Shown here piece after piece: positions 24,440 through 36,175 of a stretch of DNA of 64,000 nt; positions within the stretch are counted from its first letter, which is position 1; every line of letters starts with the position of its first letter. The notes beneath the pieces are model-generated. The model worked only from the letters and a program-made list of their open reading frames with translations, ran no database searches and was not told the origin of the DNA. Source of the DNA: Cordia subcordata. Lineage: Eukaryota; Streptophyta; Magnoliopsida; Boraginales; Cordiaceae. The stretch covers positions 2,880,501 through 2,944,500 of the forward strand of contig JAPTOF010000011.1 in assembly GCA_028554755.1 (NCBI GenBank), in the 5' to 3' direction. The position numbers and the translations under genes were made by a program.

Positions 24440-25440
24440 AGAAATGAGTTTTGGATATGGGTGCTCCAAACACATGACGGGTGATCCCTCATTGTTCTAT
24501 GACTTTAAAAATGTCAAAGGAGGAGATGTTACTTTTAGAGATAATAGCAAAGGAAGAATAATTGGCAAGGGAAGCATTGGTAACAAAATTCTATTTCTAT
24601 TCATAATGTCTTACTTGTTGAAGGGCTTAAGTTCAATTTACTTAGCATTAGTCAATTATGTGATGAAGGGCATAAAGTTGTGTCTAAATCCACTAGTTGC
24701 ATTATTTATGATTGTGATAGAAATAATGTGTTGTTCATTGCAAATAGAAATGACAATGTGTACACGGTAGAGATTGATTAATTTGAGAATCAAAGTGTTA
24801 CTTGCTTTTCCATTATGCATGAAAATTCTTGGCTGTGGCATAGAAGGCTAGGACATGTGAGTATGAGCATTTTGAAAAATTTGTCAAAAAAATGATCTTG
24901 TTAGAGATTTTCCAAAACTCAAGTTTGAAAAAGATAAAGTTTGTGATGCATGCTAATTAGGAAAACAACACTAAACTTTTTTCAGATCCATCAACAAGGT
25001 CTCAACTACTAGGGCATTATAATTGTTGCACATGGATTTGTTTGGACCAATTGATGTGGTTAGTATAAGAGGTTTTAAGTATACTTTTGTGGTTGTAAAT
25101 GATTATACTCGGTTCACTAGGTCATGTTTCTTGCATACGAAAATGAAGCCTTCAATGAATTTGCTAGATTGTGTAGAAAAGTGCAAAATGAGAATGGCTA
25201 TTTTATAACTTACATACATAGTGATGGCATGGAATATGTGAACACGTCTTTTATACAATTTTGTGATGAGCATGGCATTGAGCATAACATTTCGGTCCTT
25301 CGAACTCCACAACAAAATGAGGTAGTAGAGAGGAAGAATTGTACTTTACAAGAAATGGCAAGTACAATGCTCAAAGAAGACAACTTGCCAACATACTTTT
25401 GGAGTGAAGCTGTTAACATGGCATGCTATGCGTAAAATTG
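24440..25440 (+). pseudogene. Protease remnant and integrase of copia element 2
   Basis: GCSKHMTGDPSLFYDF at about 24460 is the protease region, with the catalytic DSG triad degraded to a glycine-cysteine. SWLWHRRLGHVSM (about 24830) and a Cys cluster near 24940 form the integrase zinc domain, broken by frameshifts. The integrase core follows: MDLFGPID (about 25030), VNDYTRF, HSDGMEY (about 25220) and TPQQNEVVERKN (about 25305), with one frame change near 25120. This sets out the DDE residues in order, but the enzyme cannot be made intact. Confidence 0.8.
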
Positions 25441-25441
25441 T

Positions 25442-27076
25442 GTGCTTATTAGACCTATTTTGAACAAAATGCCTTATGAACATTACCATGACAAAAATCC
25501 TAAAAGATCTTATTTCAAAGTCTTTGGTTGCAAATGTTTTATATTGAATACAAAGGAGCATTTGAGAAATTTTGATGGCAAATCTGATAAGGGTATCTTT
25601 TTGGGTTATTCCATAAAGAGTAAAACTTATAGAGTTTATAATAGGAGAACTTTTTTTGTGGAGGAGTCAATACATGTAACATTTGATGAGACTAACTCAT
25701 TTGAGCCAAGAAAGGATGTTGATGATGCAGGTTATCTCTTGGAAAGGACAACACTTGAAGATCAACCATTTACAAGTAAAGAGACTCTTACTAAGCAAGA
25801 TGATGCACATCAAAGAGAGGAATCACGACACAAAGCAAATGAAGAACAAATTCCAAATCAAGAAAACATCTTAGAGCTAGAAGAGGATAATGTTGATTTG
25901 CCAAAAAGTTGGAAATTCGTGAGACATCACCCCAAAGAGCAAATTATTGGTGATCTTAACGAAGGTGTAAGAACTAGATGTAATCTTAATACATTTTGTG
26001 AACATTGTGCATTTATCTTGCATATAGATCCTAAAAATGTTAGTGAAGCCTTACTAGATAAGAATTCGATAATGGTTATGCAAGAGGAGCTTAATTAATT
26101 TTCTAGAAATAAGGTGTGGGAATTAGTTGAGATACCTAAAGACCACCTGGTATTGGTACTAAAATGACTTTTAGAAACAAACTTGATGAAACTGGTGTAG
26201 TAACTAGGAAGAAGGCTAGACTTGTGGCTCAAGTATATAATTAAGAAGAGGGAATTGACTATGATGAGACTTTTGCCCCCATAGCTAGATTAGAGTCAAT
26301 TCGCTTGTTGCTTGCATTTGCTTATTATATGGACTTTAAGCTTGACCAAACGGATATGAAAAGTGCTTTTTCGAATGGTTTTATTGAAGACAAAGTGTAT
26401 GTTGAACAACCTCTTGGTTTTAAAGATTCATATTTTTCAAATCATGTTTACAAACTCAAAAAGGCTTTACAAGGTTTGAAACAAGCCCCTAGGGCTTGGT
26501 ATGAAAGGCTTAGTGGTTTTCTTATTGAAAATAATTTCAAAAGAGGAAAAATAGATTCAACTTTGTTTATAAAAATAGATAAATATGATACCTTGCTTGT
26601 GCAAATCTATGTGGATGACATTATATTTTGTACTACTAATGTTGCATTGTGTGAAAGTTTTGCCAAGTGTATGAACAAGGATTTCGAAATAAGTATGATG
26701 GAAGAGTTGACATTCTTCCTTAGGCTTCAAGTCAAACAAACAAAGGAAGGAATATTTGTCAACCAAACCAAGTATACAAAAGAAGTTATCCATAAATTTG
26801 GGCTTGAAGATGCTAAAGAAATCGGCACTCCAATGCGTCCCTCTACTAAGCTTGACAAGGATGAGAAGGGTAAGCCTATGGATGAGAAAAGGTATAGAGG
26901 TATTATTGGTAGTTTACTTTATTTGACAGCTTCTAGGCAGGGCATCATGTTTGCTGTATGTTTATGCGCTCGTTTCCAATCTAGTCCTAAAGTATCTCAT
27001 TTAGTCATTGTGAAGAGAATAATTAGATATCTTAAAGGCACAATCGATCTAGGACTTTGGCACGCTAAAGGAACCT
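25442..27076 (+). pseudogene. Reverse transcriptase and partial RNase H of copia element 2
   Basis: The integrase tail (NPKRSYFKVFGCKCFI, GIFLGYSIKSKTYRVYN) opens the frame at 25442-26098. RT follows with stops near 26096 and 26240, then an open block from 26305: DQTDMKSAFSNGF, VYKLKKALQGLKQAPRAWY and YVDDIIFCTTN (about 26610), the intact YxDD catalytic box. RIIRYLKGTIDLGLWHAKGT marks the start of RNase H, which ends at the insertion point of LTR G. Confidence 0.85.
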
Positions 27077-28911
27077 TGATATGTTGCAGTTTATGCGTGT
27101 TTGCATTGTTATTTACCTATGTTTAAAAGGTGTTTTAAGCTTTAAGAGATGCCTTATACTAGAGTTAGGCTTAAGAGTAAGAAAATGTCTAAAGTTGAGT
27201 TTAAAGTCAAATTCTACACTAATGCAAGCTTATTGTTCGTGTTTGGTAAAGTTAAGTCAAAAGCTCAAAACTTGAATTGATGATTATTTGATGTTAGAGT
27301 CAAGATCGAGGTGTTTGGGATCTGGGAGAAGCACGAAAAGATCTTTTGGAGGCAACTGAGCGAAGAAAAGAGCAACCTAGACAAAATGGACAACACGAGG
27401 AGATTGGCCAGGATTCTAACCTGAGGTGACCGGCCAAAATAGAGAGTCAGCCTATTTGGGTCGGTCGACCTCAAGGCTAGGCCAGCCGACCGGCTAAGGC
27501 TCCCAGCTAGAAGTGTATGTTGCACTATTTAAGCCCTTTTCCAGCCTTATTTGAGGAGATTTTGAACCCTTTTTCATCCCCCATTCACACACCCACTTTT
27601 CACACACAAAACCCTACTTTCATCCACCTCAAATACACATACTAACATACACACCCACCTAGAATTAAGTTGATTTTTGAGGATTCAAACATCATCTATT
27701 AAAGATTTACTTAAGTTTGTAAATAAATGAGCAAAGATGGAAGGGGAGCTTTCTCAATCCTCTTTCTTTCTCTTTTATTGTATGCTTGAGTAGATAGATT
27801 AGGGTGACTAAACTTGTGTAATGGAATGATTTTTGTATTCTTTGTTATAGGATTTGATTGGCTTATATATATATACATACTTTGTTCTTAATATGAATGG
27901 CTTTATTTCAATTCATGTTCATGTGTGTGATTTAATGCCTAAATAAGTGGTATGTATATAATTTGAGTTGTATTTGTTATAGAACACTTCTAATCTCTTG
28001 AATATACATGTGTATATGTGTGTTTAAGGATAATATGAAATAGGTTAATGAGATTCATGTCTATGTGAATGTTGACATGCCTTATAATGAACACATGCTC
28101 AAATATTACTACATGTTGATGCTTAAATATTTCCAATGGTGTAAATCAAACTTGCTTGTATTTGTATTATGGATAGGATGTCATATTCACAGTGCCTTAC
28201 CTTAGAAAATGTAGGATTGCACCTATTAGATATCAATTCACTTTAGTGTCCAGGGAATGACAGTGCATAAGTTAGGACTAGTCTAGACTGAGTCCCCTTT
28301 AGCTTTAAATCCAGCTAATAGGAGTCTGGATAGGCTTAGTCAACCCCAGAAACCATAGGTCTTAGCTTTAAATCCAACCAATGGTTTAGGAAATAAGATG
28401 GAATCATTCAAGGACACCTAAGTAACTCCCTAGTCCCTCCTATGGCCTTAGGTACATAAGGACCACGTTGTAGCTCTAAGTGTGCATGCTTAGGGACAGT
28501 TCCATACTGAGTCCTAGTGTGTAATTAGGACACTAGATAGTTTCTTAGTATTAGAAACCATAATGCCAATATCTCAAATCCCATAGCATTGAGTTAAAGA
28601 GTCACCCGTTCACAAGCGTAGGTCACCCTTTCACCGTCCCATAGGTTTAATCCCCCTAGATGAGCTTAGTTCTTACTTTTCCTTTCTAGTATCCATAGTG
28701 TAGTCCCTTTATTTCCCTCCTATCTCTCGTTAATCCAAAACACCAAAAATATGTTTAGTCGAGGTTTTCTTTTCATCACTTTCTAGGATGCCAGGCATAG
28801 GATTCGCTTCTGAATAATAGCCTCCCTGTGGTTTGGCACATGCATTAGTACCCCTATATTACATGGTTTGTACACTTACAGGACCTTTTAAGGCTTGCAC
28901 CTTAAAGGGCA
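27077..28911 (+). repeat. LTR G: Athila-family LTR in plus orientation, last bases missing
   Basis: Its first 120 bases match the reverse complement of the right end of LTR D, with TGATATGTTG at the start. The GGTCGACC island lies at 27415-27515 and the CTTACAGGACC end near 28875-28890. Only the last 15 or so bases of the LTR, ending CATCA, are absent, because the Athila element at 28912 inserted there. It interrupts the RNase H of copia element 2. Whether it was a solo LTR or part of a full element cannot be seen. Confidence 0.8.
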
Positions 28912-30754
28912 TGATGTTGTCTCTCGAGTGCAAGCTGTAAAGACCCGCAAGTGCACAGATCGATGCAGTGTAATATATGCGACAATGGGTGTCGAACTAT
29001 AGGGAGGCTATGTTATGGGATGGATTCTACATTTATGTGTCCTAGAGAATGCCTAAAAGGACACTTAAACTAACTATTTTTGGTGTTTTGGGATGGTCGG
29101 GAGCCCTAACTAAAGAAAATAAAGTTACACTATGGGAACGGAAAGTATAGAGACAAACTATCTAAAGGGAACTAACAAATGAAAGGGATTACAGTGACGT
29201 TTACTTACTAATGGGTGATCCTAGACTTAAATACTATGGGATTACATGGAATGGATTAATTACCAATTGCTCTATGACTAGGTTGCTTAATTAGTGTCCT
29301 AATTTCTCCCTAGGACTCGGTGCAAGTCCGTCCCTAAGCAGTGTCTCCTAGAGCTCCGACGTGGTCTTTATGACCTAGGGCCATAAGAGTGACTAATTAG
29401 CTTCCTAGGTGACCTAAAACGAACCTACCCTAGTACCTAAACCATTGGCTAGATCTAAAGCCAAGACCTAGTGTCACTAGAGTCTACTAAATCTACTCGG
29501 AAACCTATTGGCTGGATTTAAAGCCAAAGAAGACTAGATTTAGACTAACCTTGAATTATGCCTCGTTATTCTAGGGTCATTATAGCTGGATTTGACCTAT
29601 TAGCGCATTCATACATGTTTTAGATCAAGGTGTTCATAAATAAAGTGGCCTATTCGACTACTAAATATTGTCATGCTCGGATTACACCATTAAAAGCACT
29701 TTTGAGCCAACAACATGTATAATATTAAGGTCATATTTACTACTAGGCATGCAAACATACACAGACATAAATATAAGAATTACCCACTTCATAAGATTCA
29801 TACATAAACACATAGACATGATTATAGAATGGATTAAAGGTGTGTAGTAGCAAATAGACTTCAATTTATACATATGCAACCCTCACAAGCATATTATCAA
29901 ACACCTAGACATATATTGAACAATAGCCATTGAAACAAGAAGAACATAGCATATGTATATATATTAAGCCATTAAATCCCATAATATAGAAGCATAGAAT
30001 CAACCCATTACACAAGTATCATCACCCTAAACAAATCTACTCAAACATAATATAAAAGAAGATGAAAGAGAAAATAGAAAACTCCCCTTCCATAGTAGGC
30101 TTTGATCCAAGTGTTTGAATCCTTCAAGTAAGCTTGAATCTAGGTAACAAGTGTATGATTGTGTATGTGTTAGAGGTGGTGTAGCTAGGGTTTTATGTGT
30201 GAGTGATGGGTCTAAGTCTAATCCCTTTTTAAAAGCTGAAAAATCGATCTGTTATAACATCTACTGCGCATAACTGGTCGACCCACTCCTCTTCTTAGCT
30301 CGACTGTCTTCAATCTTAGTGCTATCTAGAATGGTCGATCAACCTAGCTGGTCAATCGACTTTTCAGGGGAGTCAACCGGCTAAAAAAGGGCTCCTCTCT
30401 AGTGTGGCCGATCGACCTAGTTGGTCGGTCGGCAATTTTTTCTAGGTTGACTGATGCCTCCAGTTGACCCTGAATTTCCTTTTTTTTGCTCTTGGCCATC
30501 ATCACACGACTTGTACCTCTTCTATCTTCATTGTTCATCCTCATTCAAGCTCTGTTTCATCCTTATAGCTCACCTAAGGTACAAAATTAAACATTTAGTA
30601 TAGCATTTGACTTAGAAACTCAATTATGTACATTTGTTTATGCTTAAGCCTAACTCTAGTATATATACTATACTAATGCATCTCTTAAGACTCAAAATAC
30701 CTCTTAAACATTGGCAAATAACAACGTAAAGACACACAAAAACACAACACATCA
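28912..30754 (-). repeat. LTR D: 3' LTR of the Athila element
   Basis: 1843 bp with TGATG and CATCA at its ends. It is the best full-length reference for the family in the window. A GGTCGACC-type island lies at 30262-30480. The polypurine tract lies directly at its right edge, as expected for the 3' LTR of a minus-strand element. The matching part of the 5' LTR (39810-40272) differs from it by few substitutions by eye. Confidence 0.88.
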
Positions 30755-30785
30755 ACATTCCCAAACCTTCTCCTTGCTTGTCCCC
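30755..30785 (-). other. Polypurine tract of the Athila element
   Basis: Read on the minus strand the sequence is GGGGACAAGCAAGGAGAAGG followed by TTTGGGAATGT and then the LTR. The purine run next to the LTR, with the GGGGACAAGCAA word, is the usual plus-strand primer site of Athila/Tat elements. Confidence 0.75.
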
Positions 30786-32291
30786 AAGTAAGCCTAATCT
30801 TAAGTTTATTACTAAAGCTGATGCAAAGGGTTGCCTAAGGGATTGACTCGCTATCAAAGTTAGTCTAAGAAGCATGAAGGGGACATTCCTATTGTGAAGA
30901 GATCCCCAAGTCTCTTTTGATCCTTCCTCTACTTATAAGGGGCCTCATTTCTCATGAAAATTTCCCAAGTAGCCAATCCACTACAAGCCTAGAATTCTAA
31001 CTCATACACTCGGGATGTTGATATTTCATGCCCCCTCAACTAACATGGCCTCCCCAACATGCATAAAGCCTTAAAGATAAGAAGAGAGAATATACAAATG
31101 TAATGGCTTATAAAAGCCTTATTCATATATCTACATAGAGGATAGCTTGTGCTAAGTTGACATTGTGTCACTTATGCACTTATTCACAAAACTTTTTAGT
31201 GTCTTTGGCTTTTTCTCTTTTTCAAATTTTTTTAGATATTGTTGCACCTTTTTGCCTTTTCCAATTTTTTTTGGATTTTTCATGCTTTGCATTGTATTCA
31301 CACAAAAAAAAAAAAAGAAAGGCTTTGGCACATCAAAAAGAACCAATCAAAGAAGGGATACTCATATCAAAAACTCTTTTTCAACGCTCTTTCCTACCAA
31401 GCTATGAGATGGCTACAAGGGTCATTCTTAAAGAGGTCTTCACTTCCCACAACTTCCAAGGACATCCCCTCTAAGACTAGTTTTCAATCCACTCCATTCA
31501 CTTCCCCACAATGCTACTCATATTTACCAATTAATAAAGTTAATCACAATAGCCAACACAATGATTACGCGAGAAATAAACAACTCTACATGCATTAAAA
31601 TTTGAAAAAAAATTACCATTTTTGACCAAATAATGCAATCTACCCTAAGAAAACATAAAACAATAGAACCAAACCCCCACACCCCCAAACCTAAACTTTG
31701 CTTTTCCTAAAGCAAATAGAGCAAAGCACATGAGCTAGTAAATTAGGATAACAAAGTAAGTAAGAGTGATAGGGATGGGGTAGAAACATGGGGAACAAGT
31801 GGAGAAAGGACTGATACAACCTTGCATTGTCTTTAAAGCTGTCTATGCCAATGATGAATCACCATTCTACTAACACTATGACTCTCAGTCCATAAGTACT
31901 CAAAGAAAACAAGGTTAGTAGCATTGCATATGCAAACTTGAATTGGTATGTGTAATAATAAGCAACGGTGTATCTTATGAGACAAAGGATTAGGATTCAA
32001 CACTTTAGTGTAGGCGATAGAAAAAAAGGAAAACAAAAAGGAAAGAAAGTTGAACAAATGCAAAATTGCAAAATTGCAAAATTGAACCTAGGTTGCCTCT
32101 TAGTAGCACTGACCACCATATCGTCTGCGAGGGATAGGGTCTTGAAGCATTAAAACTTCCACATAAGCCATGCTCGGATCATATGCATGCTTCAGGCGTT
32201 GCCCGTTCACTATCATCTCTCAACCATTCTTTAAGTCATTGATCTTGACTACTACGGAAGGGTAGGCAACCAACACTTCATACTAACCATC
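30786..32291 (-). other. 3' internal region of the Athila element, no coding signal
   Basis: This lies between the integrase end and the polypurine tract. Athila elements often carry an envelope-like ORF here, but I see none: only short, low-complexity frames and a T-rich and A-rich patch (31195-31320). Frames on both strands are broken. Confidence 0.6.
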
Positions 32292-33350
32292 CTATCTTGA
32301 CTTGAGCTTACCTGGAAAGAGCTTCAAAAGTGAGTTAAATAACCAAACTTTATTGGAGGGAAAGAATGATTTCTTAAGAATATGTTTATCATGAATTCTC
32401 TTCATCCTATTCTTATAAAGCATGGCATTCTCATACGCCTTTAGCCTAAGCTCCTCCAGTTCCACTAGGTCAAGCTTCCTTTTCTTACCCGCTCTTGCTA
32501 AATCAAAGTTTTGGGCTTTGATTGCCAAATAAGCCCTATGCTTTAGTTCTACCGGAAGGTGACAAGCTTTCCCATAAACTAATCTATACGGAGACATACT
32601 AATGGGAGTCTTAAAGGTGGTACGGTAAGCCCACAAAGCATCATTTAACCAATAGACCAATCTTTTCTATCAGGCCAAACCGTTTTCTCTAAAATATGCT
32701 TGATCTCCCTATTGGACACCTCTACTTGTCCACTCGTTTATGGGTGATAAGGGGTAGCTACTGTATGGGTGACTGAATATCTTCTCAACAAGGCATCTAA
32801 AGTCCTATGGCAAAAATGCTAACCCCCATCACTAATCAAGACCCTAGGGACTCCAAATCTAGAGAAAATATTCTTCTTAATGAATTTCACCACTACTCTA
32901 TGGTCATTAATGCGTGTAGGTATAGCCTCAACCCATTTGAACACATAGTCAACGACCACTAAAATACATTGGTACCTAAAGGAAGGTGGAAATGGTGCCA
33001 TGAAATCTATACCTCAAACATCAAATAATTCGTGGAATAATAGGGGATAAAGGCATCATGTTTCTCCTAAAGATAGACCCAGATTGTTGACATCTAAGAC
33101 ATATTTTACAATACTCTTGGGCATCCCTAAAGAGAATGGGCCAAAAGGATCCACATTACAAGACATTTATGGCGGTCTTCTTTCCACTAAAATGACCTCC
33201 ACACCGCTCATTAACACATACTCAATATGCTCTCAAACTCATCCTTGGGCGTAAACTGGTGAATCACTTGATCCGCACATACCTTGAAGAGATAGGGATC
33301 CTCCTGAAAGAAATGTCTAACTTGTGCTGGGAACCTATCTCTCTCCCTCT
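32292..33350 (-). pseudogene. Integrase of the Athila element, broken
   Basis: From right to left, the zinc region (CxxC with an upstream His pair, about 33060-33330) is interrupted by stops. The catalytic core at 32819-33001 shows YQCILVVVDYVFKWVEAIP and FGVPRVLISDGG, giving the two aspartate positions. PYHP and [15 protein letters not shown] follow with the glutamate (about 32690-32760). The C-terminal part (32292-32660) reads [35 protein letters not shown] and [13 protein letters not shown], which is diagnostic of Athila integrases. Several stops break the frame. Confidence 0.85.
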
Positions 33351-33354
33351 TTTC

Positions 33355-33897
33355 CTAATGAGAGGGAAAACACCCTATGGCAAGATAATGGACAATGTGA
33401 ATAAACCATGATGTGTGATGAGAGACAGCAAACAATTGCTCATCAGAAAAGGGATCAAGAAAAGGAGATAGATCACTAGAACTCTCACTGACAAGACGAG
33501 AAAGGTGATCTGCTACTAGGTTCTCACTACCCTTTTTGTCCCGAATTTCAACATCAAATTCTTGAAGAAGGAGCAACCACCTAATCAAGCAGGACTTAGA
33601 TTCTTTCTTAGCTAACAAATACCTCAATGCCTCATGATCGGTGTAAACAATCACCTTGGAACCTAGGATATATGACCTAAACTTGTCAAGGGAGAAGATA
33701 ATTGCTAGAAGCTCTTTTTTTGTGGTGGAATAGTTCTTTTGGGCTTCATCAAGAGTCTTACTAGCATAATACACTACATGTGGAGACTTATCTTGTCGTT
33801 GACCTAAAACAGGTCCTATTGCATAATCGGATACGTCACATATAACCTCAAATAGGAGATTGTAATCAGGTGGCTGAATGACTGGGGACGTAAACAA
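33355..33897 (-). pseudogene. RNase H of the Athila element
   Basis: The open frame of 180 codons begins inside the RT-RNase H connection and shows [14 protein letters not shown] (first catalytic Asp), [26 protein letters not shown] (catalytic Glu in KKELLA), [12 protein letters not shown] (second Asp) and ADHLSRL (last Asp). All active-site residues of the gypsy RNase H are in place. The domain itself looks intact, but its neighbours are not, so the polyprotein is dead. Confidence 0.87.
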
Positions 33898-34560
33898 TAA
33901 AGATTTAAGCCTATTAAAAGCTTTAACACACTCATCATCAAACTCAAAGGGACAAGAGACACACTATATGGCTAAAATCCTTGATGAACCTACAATAGAA
34001 ACCTGCAAGCCCTAGAAAAAATCTAACATTCTTAACACATTTAGGGACAGGCAACTTCTCAATCAATTCTACCTTAGCTGGGTCAACTTCAATACCACTA
34101 GATGAGACTACATGACCTAACACTATCCCTTGTTGCACCATGAAATGGGATTTCTCCCAACTCAACACTAGATTCTTCTCCACACATCGGTCTAAAACTA
34201 ATGAGAGGTGACTCAAGCATTCATCAAAACTATCACCAAAGACTGAGAAGTCATCCATGAAAATCTCTAAATGCTTCTCTATTTGTCACTAAAAGTTGCC
34301 ATCATACACCTCTAGAAAGTAGCTGGGGCATTACAAAGACCGAAGGGCATTTTCCTATAGGTAAAAGTGCCATAGAGACAAGTAAAGGTGGTCTTCTCCT
34401 GGTCCTCGGGAAACATGGGGATTTGATTATACTCAAATAGCCATCTAGAAAGCAATAGTAGCAATGCCCAGCTAATCTATTCAAGATCTGGTCTAGAAAA
34501 GGCAATGGGAAATTATCCTTCCTAGTTTTAGAGTTAAGCTTTTTATAGTCAATACAAACT
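33898..34560 (-). pseudogene. Reverse transcriptase (palm and thumb) of the Athila element
   Basis: Fragments in two frames cover PFLDQILNRLAGHCYYCFLDGY (34302-34505), where the first catalytic Asp sits in FLDGY. IFMDDFSVFG (about 34240-34268) follows as the FxDD box, then ECLSHLSLVLDRC and KSHFMVQQGIVLGH, VPKCVKNVRFFLGLAGFYCRFI (33944-34258). Frameshifts near 34270 and 34400 and a stop near 34560 separate them. Confidence 0.85.
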
Positions 34561-34562
34561 CT

Positions 34563-35480
34563 CTAAGCCGTGGGAGTACACATAGGGATAAGCTCTCCTC
34601 TCTCATTCTCTACAACTGTGATCCTGGACTTCTTAGGGATGACTTGGATCAGGCTAACCCACTCACTATCAAAGATTGGATAAATTATGCCTACATTTAA
34701 AAAGCTAATGATCTCTTTCTTAACTACTTCGCTCATGTGTGGGTTTAGCCTCCTTTGCATTTCCATAGAAGGAATGGCTCCATCTTTAAGATGGATACGA
34801 TACATGCAAATCGAAGGGTCAATTCCTCTAAAATCATCAATTTTCCACCCAATTGCCTTTCTATGTTTTCTAAAAACCTCTAAGAGACGTTCCTCATGCT
34901 CTCTAGAAAGATTAGAAGCTATGATAACCAGAAAGTTCTCACTAGGGCCTAGGAATACATGCTTCAAATGGTTGGGAAGGGGTTTAAGCTCTAAAGATGG
35001 GCTAGGCTCAACCAATGGGGATTCAACCTCAACATCGTCAATGGGAACATCACTAAAATCAAGACTAGAAGAATTAACCTCAAGTGACTTATCAACCAAA
35101 GAACTCTCAATTAAAGAGGTAGTAGCCACATATTTCCGCTCTAAGGTCTCCAAATCAAAGCTCGACAACAATTCCTCAAATTTTCTCAATTCTTCTCTAT
35201 CAGTCATATTTCTCTCTACAAAGTCCTCGTCACAAGAATTAATCACATCAACTGTAAAACACTCTTCTCCATCCTCTCCTCCTATACTAGTCCTATTTAC
35301 CGTATCAGCAACCTTCATAGTAAACCTCAAATTTTCAAATTTCATCTCTAATAACCCCGACCTACAATGAATAATAGTATCAGCGACAGCAAGGAAGGGA
35401 CAACCTAATAGAACGGGAGTGGAATGTCTAGAATTATGTCCCAAATCTATATCTAGCTCTATAAAGTCAACAGGGTACAT
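34563..35480 (-). pseudogene. Protease-RT linker and start of RT of the Athila element
   Basis: The frame of 305 codons opens within the protease tail (HSTPVLLGCPFLAVADTIIH, the region around the second protease strand). It runs through a long acidic linker and reaches the RT fingers: CMYRIHLKDGAIPSMEMQRRL, MSEVVKKEIISFLNVGIIYP and SEWVSLIQVIPKKS. The frame ends in a stop where the next RT block begins. The antisense frame at 34687-35370 is a shadow of this one. Confidence 0.83.
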
Positions 35481-35482
35481 AA

Positions 35483-36175
35483 ACTCACCTACCTAGACCA
35501 TAACATCCTTTACCATACCCCTAGGTCTATGCTCGGATCTATTAGCTAGCTAAAGAGTAACATGTGTAGGGGACAACTCACCTAGACCTAACTACTGATA
35601 GATAGAGTAGGGAATGGGATTCACGCTGGACCCTAAATCTAATAGGGTGTGATCAATCTGGGTCTCCATTATCCTACAAGGAATAATGAAGGCTCTAGGG
35701 TCACTCATCTTGGGAGTGAGGCCCAAAGTACTAATGTTACTCTCTTTCTCCGTAAGTCTCACATTCTTAGGAATGTTTGATGATCTATACTTCCTTGTAT
35801 AGAGGTCCTTGAAGAACTTAGAATAGGAGGGAACGGAAAAGATAGCATCTATCAAGGGAAGATTAATCTTAAGATCCTTAAGATGCTCTAAAATCTTGAA
35901 AAACCTATAATCCTCACTAGGTATAGGTCTCCTTAAAGTGGATGGGAAGGGAACTCTAGGTGCAACTCTTCTAGACACATGGGAATCATCAATAGGCTCC
36001 TTTCTGTCCCGATAAGGCAGGAAGTACTGCTCTCTCCTTGGTCATTACTGGGCTCAACTCTCTCAGCAGGACCCTCTTTAGAATCCCTCTTAACAGCGCT
36101 ATTATAAGGCTCTCTAGACTCAGAAGGACCAGTAAGTGTAGGTACTACAAAGTCAACTCCTACTCTATTATTCAC
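35483..36175 (-). pseudogene. Gag-protease junction and aspartic protease of the Athila element
   Basis: The frame at 35592-35978 reads PLIDAIFSVPSYSKFFKDLYTRK and then IPCRIMETQIDHTLLDLGSSVNPIPYSIY. The LLDLGSSV stretch is the protease active site, where most retroviral-type proteases have D-S/T-G; Athila proteases commonly show DLG. The upstream frame 35933-36175 is a serine- and proline-rich linker. Frame changes occur near 35950 and 35590. Confidence 0.78.

Larger units (their letters stand above)
21151..27076 (+). mobile_element. SIRE-like Ty1/copia element 2, 3'-truncated by LTR G
   Basis: It has a 5' LTR (21151-22619), primer site (22621 on), gag, protease, integrase and RT. RNase H starts but is cut at 27076 by an Athila-family LTR. 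It sits inside the 3' ORF of copia element 1, so it is the younger of the two, and it is visibly better preserved: the RT block at 26305-27074 is open for over 250 codons. Its own 3' part and 3' LTR must lie beyond the later insertions. Confidence 0.82.

Noticed and set aside
34687..35370. 227-codon plus-strand frame
   Set aside because: It is the antisense shadow of the Athila protease-RT linker frame at 34563-35480, which has clear RT motifs.
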